From assembly GCA_963664845.1 (NCBI GenBank), contig OY761615.1:4154001-4218000 (forward strand): a DNA stretch of 64,000 nt, written 5' to 3'. The translations under genes and the position numbers were made by a program. The notes beneath the pieces are model-generated. The model worked only from the letters and a program-made list of their open reading frames with translations, was not told the origin of the DNA and did not search any database. Each line of letters opens with the position of its first letter. The stretch's first letter is position 1. This document shows positions 9,123-18,789 of the stretch, piece by piece. Source of the DNA: CAIYTF01 sp963664845 (GTDB taxonomy: Bacteria > Bacteroidota > Ignavibacteria > Ignavibacteriales > Ignavibacteriaceae).

Positions 9123-11156
9123 ATGCTCAAAGAAAAGAAGTTTGAATTAGTATCCAATTATCAGCCATCCGGTGACCAGCCCGAAGCCATCCGGCAGTTA
9201 ACAGAAGGCATTATGCGAAATGAGCAATTCCAGGTGCTTTTGGGGGTTACCGGCAGTGGAAAGACCTTCACTGTGTGCAATGTGATTGCGAACATCAACA
9301 AGCCAACTTTGATCATTTCTCACAATAAAACCTTGGCTGCTCAACTTTATTCTGAGTTTAAGGGCTATTTCCCCAATAATGCGGTTGAGTTCTTCATAAG
9401 CTATTATGATTACTATCAACCTGAAGCATATGTGGTCTCAAGCGATCTCTTCATTGAAAAAGATTTTGCGATAAATGAAGAGATTGATCGTCTGCGGCTG
9501 AAAGCAACCACTGCACTCATTGAAGGCAGGCGGGATGTCATTATTATCGCTAGTGTAAGTTGTATCTACGGAATCGGCGCTCCCAAAGAATATGCCGCAC
9601 AGATAATCTTTCTCAGGAAGGGTGAAAGCTATCCCAAGAAAAAACTGATGCGTGACCTGATTGATATATACTACATCCGTAATGATGTTGAGTTCACCAG
9701 GGGAACATTCCGCTCGCGTGGTGACGTGCTCGAGATAATTCCTGCATACGAAAATGAGGAGGGGATCAGGGTAGAGTTCTATGACGATGAAATTGAAAAA
9801 GTGTCCGTCATTGATGTGGTGACCGGTGATGTAATTTCAGAAGTGGATTCCATCGCTGTGTATCCGGCTAAGTATTATGTCTCCGATAAAGAAAAAGTTA
9901 AAACAGCTATATTGACTATTGAGGCCGAACTTGATGTGCGATTGAAGGAACTGCGTGCAGCCGAAAAGTATTTGGAAGCACAACGTCTGGAACAACGCAC
10001 GCGGTTTGACCTTGAAATGATGAGGGAAATTGGCTATTGCAGCGGTATTGAAAATTATTCCAGGCATGTTGACGGTCGTGAACCCGGTTCAAGACCATTT
10101 TGCCTGTTTGACTATTTCCCCGAAGATTTTCTCCTGATCATCGATGAATCGCATGTGACGGTTTCGCAGGTACGGGGTATGTATAATGGAGACCGGGCCC
10201 GGAAAACTACTCTGGTTGAATATGGGTTCCGGCTCCCCAGCGCATTGGATAACCGCCCAATGAAGTTCGAGGAATTCTATCAGTTTATGCATAATGTCAT
10301 TTTTGTCAGCGCAACTCCCGCGGATTATGAATTGGAAAAAACCAACGGCGTCATAGTGGAACAAATTATCAGGCCTACGGGTTTGCTCGATCCTGAAGTC
10401 GAAGTGCGTCCCGTTAAAGGTGAAATTGATGACCTCATTGGCGAAATACGCGATCGGGTCAAGAAGAATGAACGCATTTTGGTTACCACGCTGACAAAAA
10501 AAATGGCTGAAGATCTTTGCGATTATCTGGATAAGCTTGATATCAAAGTACGATACATTCACAGTGATATCGATGCTTTGGAACGCGTAGAGATATTGCG
10601 CGATCTCCGCCTGGGCGATTTTGACGTACTCATCGGTGTCAACCTGCTTCGTGAAGGATTGGATATGCCCGAGGTCTCCCTTGTTGCAATCATTGATGCT
10701 GACAAAGAAGGTTTTCTGCGTAGTGAACGATCGCTGATGCAAACAGCAGGCAGAACTGCCAGGAATGTGAATGGTAAAGTAATTCTCTATGCTTCAAAGA
10801 TCACCGATTCAATGCGAAAGATGATGGATGAAACCTCACGCAGAAGAAAAGTACAATTGGAATACAATAAAGAACATGGAATTGAAGCAAAAACGGTATT
10901 TAAATCGTTCGATGAGATCATGGCATCCACTTCAATTGCCAATCTGAGGAAGAAAGACGAAAAAGAAGAAAAGTTTTCGTTTACTGCCATTGCAGAACCG
11001 GTGATCAAATATATGAGCAAAGATCAAAAGAAGGAACTTGTTGAGCAGATGCGCGCCGAGATGCTGCAAGCTGCAAAAGATCTTGAATTTGAGCGCGCTG
11101 CCCGAATCCGCGATGAAATGGAAAAACTGAAAAAAATGATCGAATCGAAGAACTAG
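9123..11156 (+). CDS. uvrB: Excinuclease ABC subunit B
   Basis: Damage-verification helicase of nucleotide excision repair; works with UvrA and UvrC. The 677 residues show Walker A GVTGSGKT, the damage-probing beta-hairpin region YYDYYQPEAYV, the DESH motif, SATPADYE, the helicase motif RILVTTLTKKMAEDL with LREGLDMPEVSLVAI and QTAGRTARN, and the C-terminal UVR motif (DLEFERAARIRDEMEKLK) that contacts UvrC. Length and order match the family. ATG at 9123 follows a short AT-rich gap with no strong Shine-Dalgarno. Confidence 0.97.
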   Translation: MLKEKKFELVSNYQPSGDQPEAIRQLTEGIMRNEQFQVLLGVTGSGKTFTVCNVIANINKPTLIISHNKTLAAQLYSEFKGYFPNNAVEFFISYYDYYQPEAYVVSSDLFIEKDFAINEEIDRLRLKATTALIEGRRDVIIIASVSCIYGIGAPKEYAAQIIFLRKGESYPKKKLMRDLIDIYYIRNDVEFTRGTFRSRGDVLEIIPAYENEEGIRVEFYDDEIEKVSVIDVVTGDVISEVDSIAVYPAKYYVSDKEKVKTAILTIEAELDVRLKELRAAEKYLEAQRLEQRTRFDLEMMREIGYCSGIENYSRHVDGREPGSRPFCLFDYFPEDFLLIIDESHVTVSQVRGMYNGDRARKTTLVEYGFRLPSALDNRPMKFEEFYQFMHNVIFVSATPADYELEKTNGVIVEQIIRPTGLLDPEVEVRPVKGEIDDLIGEIRDRVKKNERILVTTLTKKMAEDLCDYLDKLDIKVRYIHSDIDALERVEILRDLRLGDFDVLIGVNLLREGLDMPEVSLVAIIDADKEGFLRSERSLMQTAGRTARNVNGKVILYASKITDSMRKMMDETSRRRKVQLEYNKEHGIEAKTVFKSFDEIMASTSIANLRKKDEKEEKFSFTAIAEPVIKYMSKDQKKELVEQMRAEMLQAAKDLEFERAARIRDEMEKLKKMIESKN

Positions 11157-11685
11157 CTGTTGTGCCCTGTCAGGTGCATCAATTTGTTCCCGTTTCGGGG
11201 CGCTCTCGGTAAACCCGGTTGGCCGTTTTTTTGCAAGCTGAAATATTTTGACTGTATGCGGACATTTAGTGGTTGGCAATATAGACCACTGACCAGTAAA
11301 ACCACAATACTAATTTCGCCCTTGAGAATTTTTCCCCCAACCGATTTTATCCGCGGTTTAATTCTTCACTCACACCTCAAGAGAGATTTCAAAAGAACTT
11401 TCCATACAATAATTAAATACATCGGTTCAAAATCTCCACAATAACCATTTAACAAAAACGCTGTGTAATCCATTTTATCCTCACCGATGCTGGCTGCTCA
11501 TTGTTTTTTCGTAAGTGCTTCATTACTGGACAATTCATAATTGCCACAGCGAAACCCATATTCAGTGAAATGAATATTTATTCCTTATTGATCAGGAATA
11601 TTTGAGAATTTCGACATTTTTAATTAATAATTGACGTAAGTTGACTAAATTTGCGAATAGTTAAAAAAACAGATACCTTGATTTT
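11157..11685. other. Intergenic stretch between uvrB and crcB
   Basis: About 530 bases without a supported gene; the open frames here have no Shine-Dalgarno sequence and no recognisable composition. The last 60 bases are AT-rich. TAAATTTG at 11646-11653 resembles the TAnnTTTG promoter element of Bacteroidota, but the expected upstream TTTG box is not at the right distance. No fluoride riboswitch consensus was seen ahead of crcB. Confidence 0.5.
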
Positions 11686-12057
11686 ATGTCAGATTATGTA
11701 ATAGTTGCGGCTGGCGCTGCCCTGGGCGGCGTGCTTCGGTTTTGGATGGCAAGCGAAATATATAAACATGTACCCCCGTTTTTTCCTTGGGGAACGCTGG
11801 TGGTTAACATTCTTGGCAGTTTTCTGCTGGGTGTGTTCGCCTTCTATCTCCGGGATCAAAAAATGCTCTCCCCACAAATGTGGATATTTCTTTCAGTTGG
11901 CTTTTGCGGTGGGTTTACCACCTTCTCAACATTTTCGCTTGAGACTGTTAACTTATTGCGAAACGCGCAAATTTTGTACGCAGTGATGAATATTTTTGCA
12001 AGTATGCTTCTGTGTCTCGGTGGCACTTTATTGGCATACCTTTTGTTTAACAGATAG
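11686..12057 (+). CDS. crcB: Fluoride exporter CrcB/Fluc
   Basis: Small dimeric inner-membrane fluoride channel. The 123 residues contain four hydrophobic helices and the family motifs GAALGGVLRFW, GTLVVNILGSFLLG and GFCGGFTTFSTFSLE; the last holds the phenylalanines of the fluoride path and the sodium-site region. Length is normal. The DUF190 gene follows 46 bases downstream, a frequent partner of crcB. I see no fluoride riboswitch upstream. Confidence 0.95.
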   Translation: MSDYVIVAAGAALGGVLRFWMASEIYKHVPPFFPWGTLVVNILGSFLLGVFAFYLRDQKMLSPQMWIFLSVGFCGGFTTFSTFSLETVNLLRNAQILYAVMNIFASMLLCLGGTLLAYLLFNR

Positions 12058-12103
12058 AATATTCATCTTTCTGATGATATATAATTTACTCATAGGATAA
12101 CAT

Positions 12104-12454
12104 ATGCACCTGTCAGGACAGGCTAAGTTGCTAAGAATTTTTCTGGGAGAGTCTGATCTTCATCAGCATGTCCCGGTTCACGAGCGAATTGTCGCAGAGG
12201 CGCGTAAACAGGGCCTTGCTGGCGCTACGGTGTTCAAAGGCATCATGGGATATGGCGGCACCAGCAGGATCCATAGTTCAAAATTCTTGGAATTATCCGA
12301 AGACCTGCCGCTGATAATTGAGCTGGTTGATGAACTCGGCAAAATTGAGTCATTTATACCCACTGTTGAGAAGATTTTTGAAGAAGCAAATTGTGGCGGC
12401 CTTATTACCATGGAAGCGGCCGAAATAATTAAATATGTCGCCAACAATAAATAG
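12104..12454 (+). CDS. DUF190 family protein (PII-like fold)
   Basis: A 116-residue cytoplasmic protein with the DUF190 signature: a short N-terminal strand (AKLLRIFLGESDLH), then VHERIVAEARKQGLAGATVF, GIMGYGG, and the end strand LPLIIELVDE. Proteins of this family adopt a PII/CutA-like ferredoxin fold and are often encoded beside crcB or CBS-domain genes; their function is not settled. Placement right after crcB suggests co-transcription and perhaps a sensing or accessory role in fluoride export, which is inference. Confidence 0.88.
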   Translation: MHLSGQAKLLRIFLGESDLHQHVPVHERIVAEARKQGLAGATVFKGIMGYGGTSRIHSSKFLELSEDLPLIIELVDELGKIESFIPTVEKIFEEANCGGLITMEAAEIIKYVANNK

Positions 12455-12677
12455 TTATAAATTTTTGAAAGTAATTAAGTCAGACAATATGACCTCTTTG
12501 CATGAGTAAAAAAGTTTACCCGTTCCGATAGCGATAATTTGTAAAGTGTTTTTGCAAAAAACTCTAATTTTAATAAAAAATAAGACTCTCGAGGTTGCAA
12601 ATTCATGTATTGTCGAAAGCTTATGACTTTCCTATTTTGTAGAATTAATCATATAATAAACTAAACAGAGATAAACG

Positions 12678-14525
12678 ATGGCTAAAGATGTAGAAATACA
12701 AATTCTTGACGAAGTTACGGTACGGTTTGCGGGTGATTCCGGCGATGGAATGCAGTTAACCGGCACACAGTTCACGACAACAACAGCTTTGGCTGGAAAC
12801 GATTTGAGCACATTGCCCGATTATCCTGCTGAAATTCGCGCCCCTGCCGGAACTCTGTATGGGGTCAGCGGCTTTCAATTACACTTTAGCAGTGTTGATA
12901 TACAAACCCCAGGCGACAGCCCGGATGTGTTGATCGCCATGAACCCGGCAGCGCTGAAAGTCAATCTGAAAGACTTAAAACCGAATGCTACAATCATAGT
13001 GAACACATCAGCTTTCGATGCGAAGAATTTGCGTCTGGCTGAATATGCAGTTAATCCTCTCGAAGACGCCACGCTCCAGGGTTATAATGTTATACCTGTT
13101 CCGCTTACGCAGTTGACGATGACAGCGCTTGAGGATTTACGCCTCTCCAACAAAGAGAAAGAACGCTGCAAGAATTTCTTTGCACTTGGACTCATGTATT
13201 GGTTATACAACCGTCCTCTGGAACGAACGCTCGCCTGGATTGAACAAAAATTCAAGAAGGATCCCGTCCTTTTTGATGCAAACCAGAAGGCACTAACCGC
13301 TGGTTATTATTATGGTGAAAACACCGAAATCTTCTCTACCCGGTATACCGTTGAACCTGCTAAATTGGATCCCGGTACCTATCGTAACATTGCCGGAAAC
13401 GAAGCTACGGCTCTTGGTTTGCTTACTGCATCAGTTAAATCGGGACTGCAACTCTTCCTCGGTTCCTACCCAATTACACCGGCTACCGAAATTTTGCAGG
13501 AGTTGAGCAAGTATAAAAATTTTGGTGTAAAAGTGTTTCAGGCAGAAGATGAAATAGCTGCAATTTGCTCTGCCATTGGTGCTTCCTATGCCGGGTCACT
13601 TGCTTTGACCACCACTTCCGGTCCGGGACTCTCTCTTAAAACCGAGGCAATTGGTCTGGCGGTTATGACGGAATTGCCGCTTGTTATTGTTGACGTACAG
13701 CGTGGCGGCCCAAGCACAGGTTTGCCGACAAAGACCGAGCAAGCTGATCTCTTGCAGGCCATGTACGGACGAAATGGTGAGGCTCCCATTGTGGTGCTTG
13801 CCCCAAGCAGTCCGGCTGATTGTTTTTGGATGGCGATTCAAGCATGCAAGCTGGCACTTAAGTATATGACACCGGTTATGCTTTTAACTGACGGTTATAT
13901 TGCAAATGGTTCTGAACCCTTGCGAATTCCTGAATTTGAAGACCTTCCTAACATTGAAGTTAAATTTAGAACTGAACCCGAGGGCTTTGCCCCCTATCTC
14001 CGTGACGAGAATCTCGCGCGGCCTTGGGCAATTCCCGGAACCCCTGGATTGGAACACCGCATCGGTGGTCTTGAGAAGAAACATATTCAGGGTGGCATCA
14101 GCTATGATCCCGCTAACCATGAATTCATGGTAAGAACCAGAGACGAAAAAATTAAGGGTGTCGTTCAGGATGTTCCCGATCTCGTGGTCGATGGTGAACA
14201 GGAAGGCGATCTTGTTGTAGTGGGCTGGGGTGGCACTTACGGCGCTATTCGCGAGGCTATAACGTTGAGCCGCAAGAAAGGGTATAAAGTTTCGCAGGCA
14301 CATTTCAAATATTTGAACCCCATGCCGAAGAATACTGAAGCAGCTCTCAAGAAATTCAAACAGGTGCTCGTACCCGAATTGAATCTTGGACAGTTTGCTG
14401 CCATGTTGAAGAGCCGGTTTCTGATCGATGTTATTCAGTACAACAAAGTCCAGGGCTTGCCGTTTAAGGTTGCTGAACTGGAGAATAAGATTGCAAGCAT
14501 TCTGGGAGACTCCAATGGAAATTAA
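12678..14525 (+). CDS. korA: 2-oxoacid:ferredoxin oxidoreductase, fused gamma-alpha subunit
   Basis: Part of a CoA-acylating 2-oxoacid oxidoreductase, most like 2-oxoglutarate:ferredoxin oxidoreductase, which reduces ferredoxin. The 615 residues hold an N-terminal gamma domain (VRFAGDSGDGMQLTG, about 10-190) fused to the alpha pyrimidine-binding domain, with LGSYPITPATEILQEL, TTSGPGLSLKTEAIG and VDVQRGGPSTGLPTKTEQAD, then a C-terminal transketolase-like domain (GDLVVVGWGGTYGAIREA). The beta subunit starts inside its last codons, so the two are a coupled pair. The exact substrate cannot be fixed from sequence. About 220 AT-rich bases upstream probably hold the promoter. Confidence 0.93.
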   Translation: MAKDVEIQILDEVTVRFAGDSGDGMQLTGTQFTTTTALAGNDLSTLPDYPAEIRAPAGTLYGVSGFQLHFSSVDIQTPGDSPDVLIAMNPAALKVNLKDLKPNATIIVNTSAFDAKNLRLAEYAVNPLEDATLQGYNVIPVPLTQLTMTALEDLRLSNKEKERCKNFFALGLMYWLYNRPLERTLAWIEQKFKKDPVLFDANQKALTAGYYYGENTEIFSTRYTVEPAKLDPGTYRNIAGNEATALGLLTASVKSGLQLFLGSYPITPATEILQELSKYKNFGVKVFQAEDEIAAICSAIGASYAGSLALTTTSGPGLSLKTEAIGLAVMTELPLVIVDVQRGGPSTGLPTKTEQADLLQAMYGRNGEAPIVVLAPSSPADCFWMAIQACKLALKYMTPVMLLTDGYIANGSEPLRIPEFEDLPNIEVKFRTEPEGFAPYLRDENLARPWAIPGTPGLEHRIGGLEKKHIQGGISYDPANHEFMVRTRDEKIKGVVQDVPDLVVDGEQEGDLVVVGWGGTYGAIREAITLSRKKGYKVSQAHFKYLNPMPKNTEAALKKFKQVLVPELNLGQFAAMLKSRFLIDVIQYNKVQGLPFKVAELENKIASILGDSNGN

Positions 14526-15561
14526 TAATGGAAACACGATGGTAGAAGAAAAGATAAAATATACAGCAAAAGATTTTGCAACAAACCAGGAAGTCCGCTG
14601 GTGCCCCGGGTGTGGTGATTACTCAATTCTTGCTCAAATGCAACGCACGGCTCCGGATATCGGTGTACTTAAAGAAAATATGGTGTGGGTATCCGGTATT
14701 GGATGCTCAAGCCGTTTCCCATATTACATGGACACCTATGGTTTTCATGGAATTCATGGTCGTGCCCCGGCTGTTGCAAGCGGTGTGAAAATTGCCAATC
14801 CAAAGCTTGCTGTATGGGTTGCAGCCGGTGATGGTGATTTGCTGAGTATTGGTGGAAATCACTTCATTCATGTTTGCAGACGAAACATGGATCTGAAGAT
14901 ACTTTTATTCAATAATCGTATATATGGTTTGACAAAAGGTCAGTATTCTCCTACCTCTGAAAAAGGGAAGATAACCAAGAGTACTCCCTTTGGGAGTATT
15001 GATTTTCCATTTAAACCGGTGTCTATGGCTATTGCCAGTGGTGCCACATTTGTCGCCCGCTCCATGGACAGAGACCCCAAACATTTGCAGAAAATGATTG
15101 CCCGCGCAGCCAGCCATAAAGGTTTGGCCATGATCGAGATTTATCAGAACTGTAACATCTTTAATGATGGTGCCTTCGATCAGCTCACTGATAAAGACGT
15201 CAAAGACGAGAATGTCGTTTATCTTGAACATGGGAAGCCCCTCGTTTTCGGCAGAGCAAAGGACAAAGGAATTCGGCTCAACGGCTTGAACCCTGAAATT
15301 GTTGATCTGACAAATGGTGAATATTCGGTGAGTGATTTGTGGGTCCATGATGAGCACGATGAAAATCCTGCCAGGTCTTTCATTATGACACAGTTCATCG
15401 AACTCGATCATTTCCCCACACCGCTTGGTGTGTTCAGACAAATCGAAAAATCAACTTACGATGGTGATGTGGAAATGCAAATCAGTGATGTGAAGGCTAA
15501 AAAGGGTGAAGGTGATTTGATGAAGCTTCTCCGGAGCGGCAACACCTGGAAAGTGGAATAA
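14515..15561 (+). CDS. korB: 2-oxoacid:ferredoxin oxidoreductase, beta (TPP) subunit
   Basis: Thiamine-diphosphate subunit pairing with the upstream gene. It has the WCPGCGDYSIL cysteine motif of the single [4Fe-4S] cluster and the TPP/magnesium motif GDGDLLSIGGNHFIHVCRRN followed by NNRIYGLTKGQYSPTS. The start is placed at ATG 14515, 11 bases before the korA stop, with GGGAG seven bases upstream; ATG 14539 is an alternative. The resulting 348 residues match the family. Transcription ends at the hairpin at 15590. This is one of two such oxidoreductases in the window. Confidence 0.93.
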   Translation: MEINNGNTMVEEKIKYTAKDFATNQEVRWCPGCGDYSILAQMQRTAPDIGVLKENMVWVSGIGCSSRFPYYMDTYGFHGIHGRAPAVASGVKIANPKLAVWVAAGDGDLLSIGGNHFIHVCRRNMDLKILLFNNRIYGLTKGQYSPTSEKGKITKSTPFGSIDFPFKPVSMAIASGATFVARSMDRDPKHLQKMIARAASHKGLAMIEIYQNCNIFNDGAFDQLTDKDVKDENVVYLEHGKPLVFGRAKDKGIRLNGLNPEIVDLTNGEYSVSDLWVHDEHDENPARSFIMTQFIELDHFPTPLGVFRQIEKSTYDGDVEMQISDVKAKKGEGDLMKLLRSGNTWKVE

Positions 15562-15589
15562 TAAATACCATTTCGGTAATATCAATAGT

Positions 15590-15623
15590 GCAACGGCTGT
15601 TTTTCGACAGCCGTTGCTGTTTT
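15590..15623 (+). terminator. Rho-independent terminator of korAB
   Basis: An 11-bp perfect stem GCAACGGCTGT / ACAGCCGTTGC with loop TTTTCG, followed by TGTTTT, 29 bases after the korB stop. Confidence 0.88.
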
Positions 15624-15844
15624 AAAGTGCTTTGATTCTGTGTTCGCCGCTGCAATAGAATGGCAAGTTGAGTTAACAATCCACATAAAACATTTTTTTG
15701 ATTCCATTCCTTGTTATAAATTGGATGTGGCATTTATTGTGTTTTTGAATGAATTCCAAGGCACGGTATATAGTTTTTTTATGTATTATGGCTCTCCGAA
15801 TTGGTATCTACACATTATTACAATCACACAAAACCAGAGGTCCT

Positions 15845-16294
15845 ATGAAAATGCATATAGCTCTTTTCGCTCTAACACTCATGCTGGCACTTTTCGGTTT
15901 GGCATGCCGAGCGATCTCCGAAGAAACTCCTGCCGGAAGAATAATCTCAAAGATAGAAGCAGATTCGCTATTTGGACCGGCGGTCCAGTCTGTTACTATC
16001 AAATCCGATTCTGTAAACAATTGGGTTGCAAAAAGTGATTCCAGGCTTATGTTTGCCTTAGAAAATGGGCAGGTGGTTGTTTTGCGCAATAAGCGGGAAC
16101 TAATTGCACCAGCCACTGCCGTGGTTTCTCCGGCGGCGGTTTTTCATGCTTATGCAAAAGCCAAAGTGGCACAACTCATCCTTTCCAGTAAAAGCCCTGA
16201 TGTGTATTTCGAACAGCGTTCTAAAGTTTTTTCTATCACTTGTGGTGACAGTACGCTTGAGTTTGGAGTCGGGTGTCCTCCGTGGTGTGAATGA
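15845..16294 (+). CDS. Predicted lipoprotein of unknown function
   Basis: The start is set at ATG 15845, preceded by AGAGG, because it yields a lipoprotein signal (MKMHIALFALTLMLALFGLAC, with the lipobox ending at Cys21). The open frame extends further upstream without such a signal. The mature part of about 128 residues has no family I recognise; it ends in CGDSTLEFGVGCPPWCE, with three cysteines that may form a disulfide. It overlaps the next gene by four bases (ATGA), so it is translationally coupled to the membrane protein and the two-component pair, and may be a signal input for that kinase. Confidence 0.65.
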   Translation: MKMHIALFALTLMLALFGLACRAISEETPAGRIISKIEADSLFGPAVQSVTIKSDSVNNWVAKSDSRLMFALENGQVVVLRNKRELIAPATAVVSPAAVFHAYAKAKVAQLILSSKSPDVYFEQRSKVFSITCGDSTLEFGVGCPPWCE

Positions 16295-16881
16295 TGAGTA
16301 CTATTAAAATAATGAGGCTCTTATCCACAGTAGTGGATATTGTATGGATTTTCCCTTTTTTAAGGCAGCGTCATAGCCGGTTTCGCAACTATTTTTTTCT
16401 TATCTGTGTTGCTGCAGTAGTATCAGACCTAATGGAGCTGTTTCATTTTCGCCTAAATTTTGTTGATTATTTTTATTTGCTTATATCCGGTTTAACTCTT
16501 ATCGCGGTGTGGAAAGGCGGCACTTTTAAAAAAAAATATATCCAGTATATCCTCGTGCTCTTTGTAACAGCTATCGCTTTCGCCTTTCGCAAAGGTGAAC
16601 TGGCCTTTGTAATCTTTCTGATTTTGCATGTATGTATCATATTGATATTTCTAAGTAATTTTGTTATGGAATCGCTTTCTTCGAAGTCTATTAATCTATT
16701 CCTGATTTTTATTATGCTCTATGAACTCTCGCTGGTTTCGAAGATATTTATGTCTTTGATATACTCAGTCCCAAGTTTATATTATTATTTTTTTACTACC
16801 ATTTTTGAGATAATGCTTGGAATTCTGTTCTGTTTCATAGTTGAGTCAAATCCATGGCTTCATATTAAATTAAAAGCATGA
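16291..16881 (+). CDS. Integral membrane protein of unknown function
   Basis: A 196-residue, strongly hydrophobic protein with about six membrane helices and basic connecting loops. The C-terminus (ESNPWLHIKLKA) is cytoplasmic by charge. No family is recognised. The ATG at 16291 overlaps the stop of the lipoprotein gene, and the histidine kinase follows 36 bases later, so it probably belongs to the same signalling operon. Similar small multi-helix proteins sit before kinases in FCB genomes, but their role is unclear. Confidence 0.7.
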   Translation: MMSTIKIMRLLSTVVDIVWIFPFLRQRHSRFRNYFFLICVAAVVSDLMELFHFRLNFVDYFYLLISGLTLIAVWKGGTFKKKYIQYILVLFVTAIAFAFRKGELAFVIFLILHVCIILIFLSNFVMESLSSKSINLFLIFIMLYELSLVSKIFMSLIYSVPSLYYYFFTTIFEIMLGILFCFIVESNPWLHIKLKA

Positions 16882-16917
16882 CCATTTCACTGAAATGTCA
16901 AGCTGCATAGAGATGTA

Positions 16918-18051
16918 ATGGAATATTTTTTTAGTATTAACAACCCGTTGTTCTTTATCCTGTTGACAGGATTTATCTTGTACATTCTTATGTACACGAT
17001 AATTACGAAGTTTCTTATTCCATTGCAAAGAACACACGCCGAAGAAAAAACAGCGCTTGAGCTGAAAAATGAAAAAATGAAGGCCCTTTTTACCACATTC
17101 AGTCCCAATCCGGTGTTTCGGATTGATCGCAGGGGAGAAATTCTTCTTTCAAACGATGCAGGTATGGCAATTTTTGGCGAAAACAGTCCAATTGGAAAAA
17201 AAATTGATGAAATAATTCCATCCAGCCGTCAACTGGATATTGAGGATATCATCGATAACCTCAAGGAATTAACCACTGATGTTACGATTTTTGACCGTGA
17301 CTATAACATCACCGTTAAAGGGGTGCCAGACATGGGGTTTGCGCACATTTATTGCTTCGATATTACTGAACGGAAAAAGTACGAAGAGGATTTGGAGTAT
17401 ACCAAATGGAAACTGCGGGAACTTGCTGCTCATTTGCAGGACTTACGCGAATCCGATCGAAACACGGTTGCTATGGAATTACACGATAATATTTGTCAGA
17501 GATTATCTACCATTAAACTGACAGCGGAGAATTTTGACTCTGCTCTTTTTGCCAATGCACAATCGGCAATCCGCTATCAGGATATGATTAAGATTATTGA
17601 TGATCTTATTGTGGACACCCGCGAACTGTCCTATTCTCTCAAGCCCAGATATCTCGGCGATTTTGGTCTTGTTCCGGCTCTGCAAACACTTATCGATCAA
17701 ACGGTGAATAAATCGGCAATCAAGGGCTCTTTCAACCATTATGGCTTTGAGGAGCGGCTTGACCCAAAACTGGAAATAAATATATACAGAATAATTCAGG
17801 AACTGCTTAATAACATTATGCGACACTCCGAAGCAAGCTGGTTCATTGTTCAGATATTTAAAAATGAGTCTTCAGTTAAAGTTATGGTGCAAGACAACGG
17901 GAAGGGATTGGGAAGGGAACCGGACACCAAATGGCAGGGCTTGGGGTTGTTGAACATTCGGGAACGGGTCAGTTCCTTTAATGGTATTTTAAATTTTGAG
18001 TCTCAGGAAAATAAAGGTACAGAAACAATTATAGAATTTCCCAAAGGATAA
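16918..18051 (+). CDS. Sensor histidine kinase, NarL/NreB type with PAS domain
   Basis: A 377-residue kinase: one N-terminal membrane helix (about 10-33), a PAS domain (about 53-155), a HisKA_3 dimerisation domain with the phospho-acceptor His189 in MELHDNICQRLS, and a HATPase domain with N-box ELLNNIMRH (about 295-303), G1 DNGKG (326-330) and G2 GLGLLNIRER (341-350). It lacks a large periplasmic domain, so sensing is through the PAS fold or through the two membrane/lipoprotein partners encoded just upstream. The response regulator starts three bases after the stop. Confidence 0.93.
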   Translation: MEYFFSINNPLFFILLTGFILYILMYTIITKFLIPLQRTHAEEKTALELKNEKMKALFTTFSPNPVFRIDRRGEILLSNDAGMAIFGENSPIGKKIDEIIPSSRQLDIEDIIDNLKELTTDVTIFDRDYNITVKGVPDMGFAHIYCFDITERKKYEEDLEYTKWKLRELAAHLQDLRESDRNTVAMELHDNICQRLSTIKLTAENFDSALFANAQSAIRYQDMIKIIDDLIVDTRELSYSLKPRYLGDFGLVPALQTLIDQTVNKSAIKGSFNHYGFEERLDPKLEINIYRIIQELLNNIMRHSEASWFIVQIFKNESSVKVMVQDNGKGLGREPDTKWQGLGLLNIRERVSSFNGILNFESQENKGTETIIEFPKG

Positions 18052-18054
18052 GGT

Positions 18055-18762
18055 TTGGAAGAAAGTATAAGAATTCTGGTAGTGGACGATCATGCTTTGG
18101 TTAGAAACGGCATCATTTCTCTTCTCATTACCCATCCCGGGTTTGAAGTTATTGGAGAGGCAGAAACTGGGCACGAAGCGATAGAAAAAATAATTGGGTA
18201 TCAGCCCGATGTAGTCTTGCTCGATATTTCTTTGCCTGATATCACAGGAATAGAAGTTCTGTCAAAGGTTCGGGAATGTGAACAGGCTGAAAAGGTAGCA
18301 TTTCTCATGGTCACCATGTATGATACAAAAGAGTATTATTATAGGGCAATCAAATCAGGTGCCTTAGGGGTGATAAACAAAAATGCAGGTAAAACTGAAC
18401 TGTTTACCGGTGTTTTACGGGTGTCTGCCGGGCAACGCTATTTTGGTGAGAATGTTAGTTCGGATGAAGTCGACAGAATTATTGCTGATTTTGACAAGAA
18501 AAAATTCGAGGCTAATGACCCGGAAAAAGTGAGCCTTACTGAACGGGAATGGGAAATTATGTTTGGATTGCATGATGGACTGCTCTCAAAACAGATTGCA
18601 GAAAAGCTTGGTATAAGCGGAAGAACGGTTGACATTCACCGGACGAATATCATGCAAAAATTCCAGGTTACCAACAGCAACGAGTTATTTGCGAAACTGG
18701 AGACAAGTGAAAAGCTTAAAAGGATTATGAATTCGAGAGAAATTCCAAAACAGTTCTTTTGA
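18055..18762 (+). CDS. LuxR/NarL-type response regulator
   Basis: A 235-residue regulator with a receiver domain (acidic pair DD at 11-12, phospho-acceptor Asp57 in VVLLDISLPD, switch region MVTMYD) and a C-terminal LuxR-type helix-turn-helix (VSLTEREWEIMFGLHDGLLS, then KQIAEKLGISGRTVDIHRTN). The start codon is TTG at 18055, three bases after the kinase stop with AAGGATAAGG ahead of it; no better in-frame start exists before the first strand. It is the cognate partner of the upstream kinase. Targets are not visible. Confidence 0.93.
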   Translation: MEESIRILVVDDHALVRNGIISLLITHPGFEVIGEAETGHEAIEKIIGYQPDVVLLDISLPDITGIEVLSKVRECEQAEKVAFLMVTMYDTKEYYYRAIKSGALGVINKNAGKTELFTGVLRVSAGQRYFGENVSSDEVDRIIADFDKKKFEANDPEKVSLTEREWEIMFGLHDGLLSKQIAEKLGISGRTVDIHRTNIMQKFQVTNSNELFAKLETSEKLKRIMNSREIPKQFF

Positions 18763-18789
18763 AAATTTTACCGGGCGCGGAGTACTTCA

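Noticed and set aside
11160..11444. 94-codon plus-strand frame after uvrB
   Set aside because: No Shine-Dalgarno, no family resemblance, Phe/Cys/Trp composition typical of non-coding AT-rich DNA.
11460..11690. Possible fluoride riboswitch ahead of crcB
   Set aside because: The conserved pseudoknot and GGCGAUGG-type start of the fluoride aptamer were looked for and not seen.
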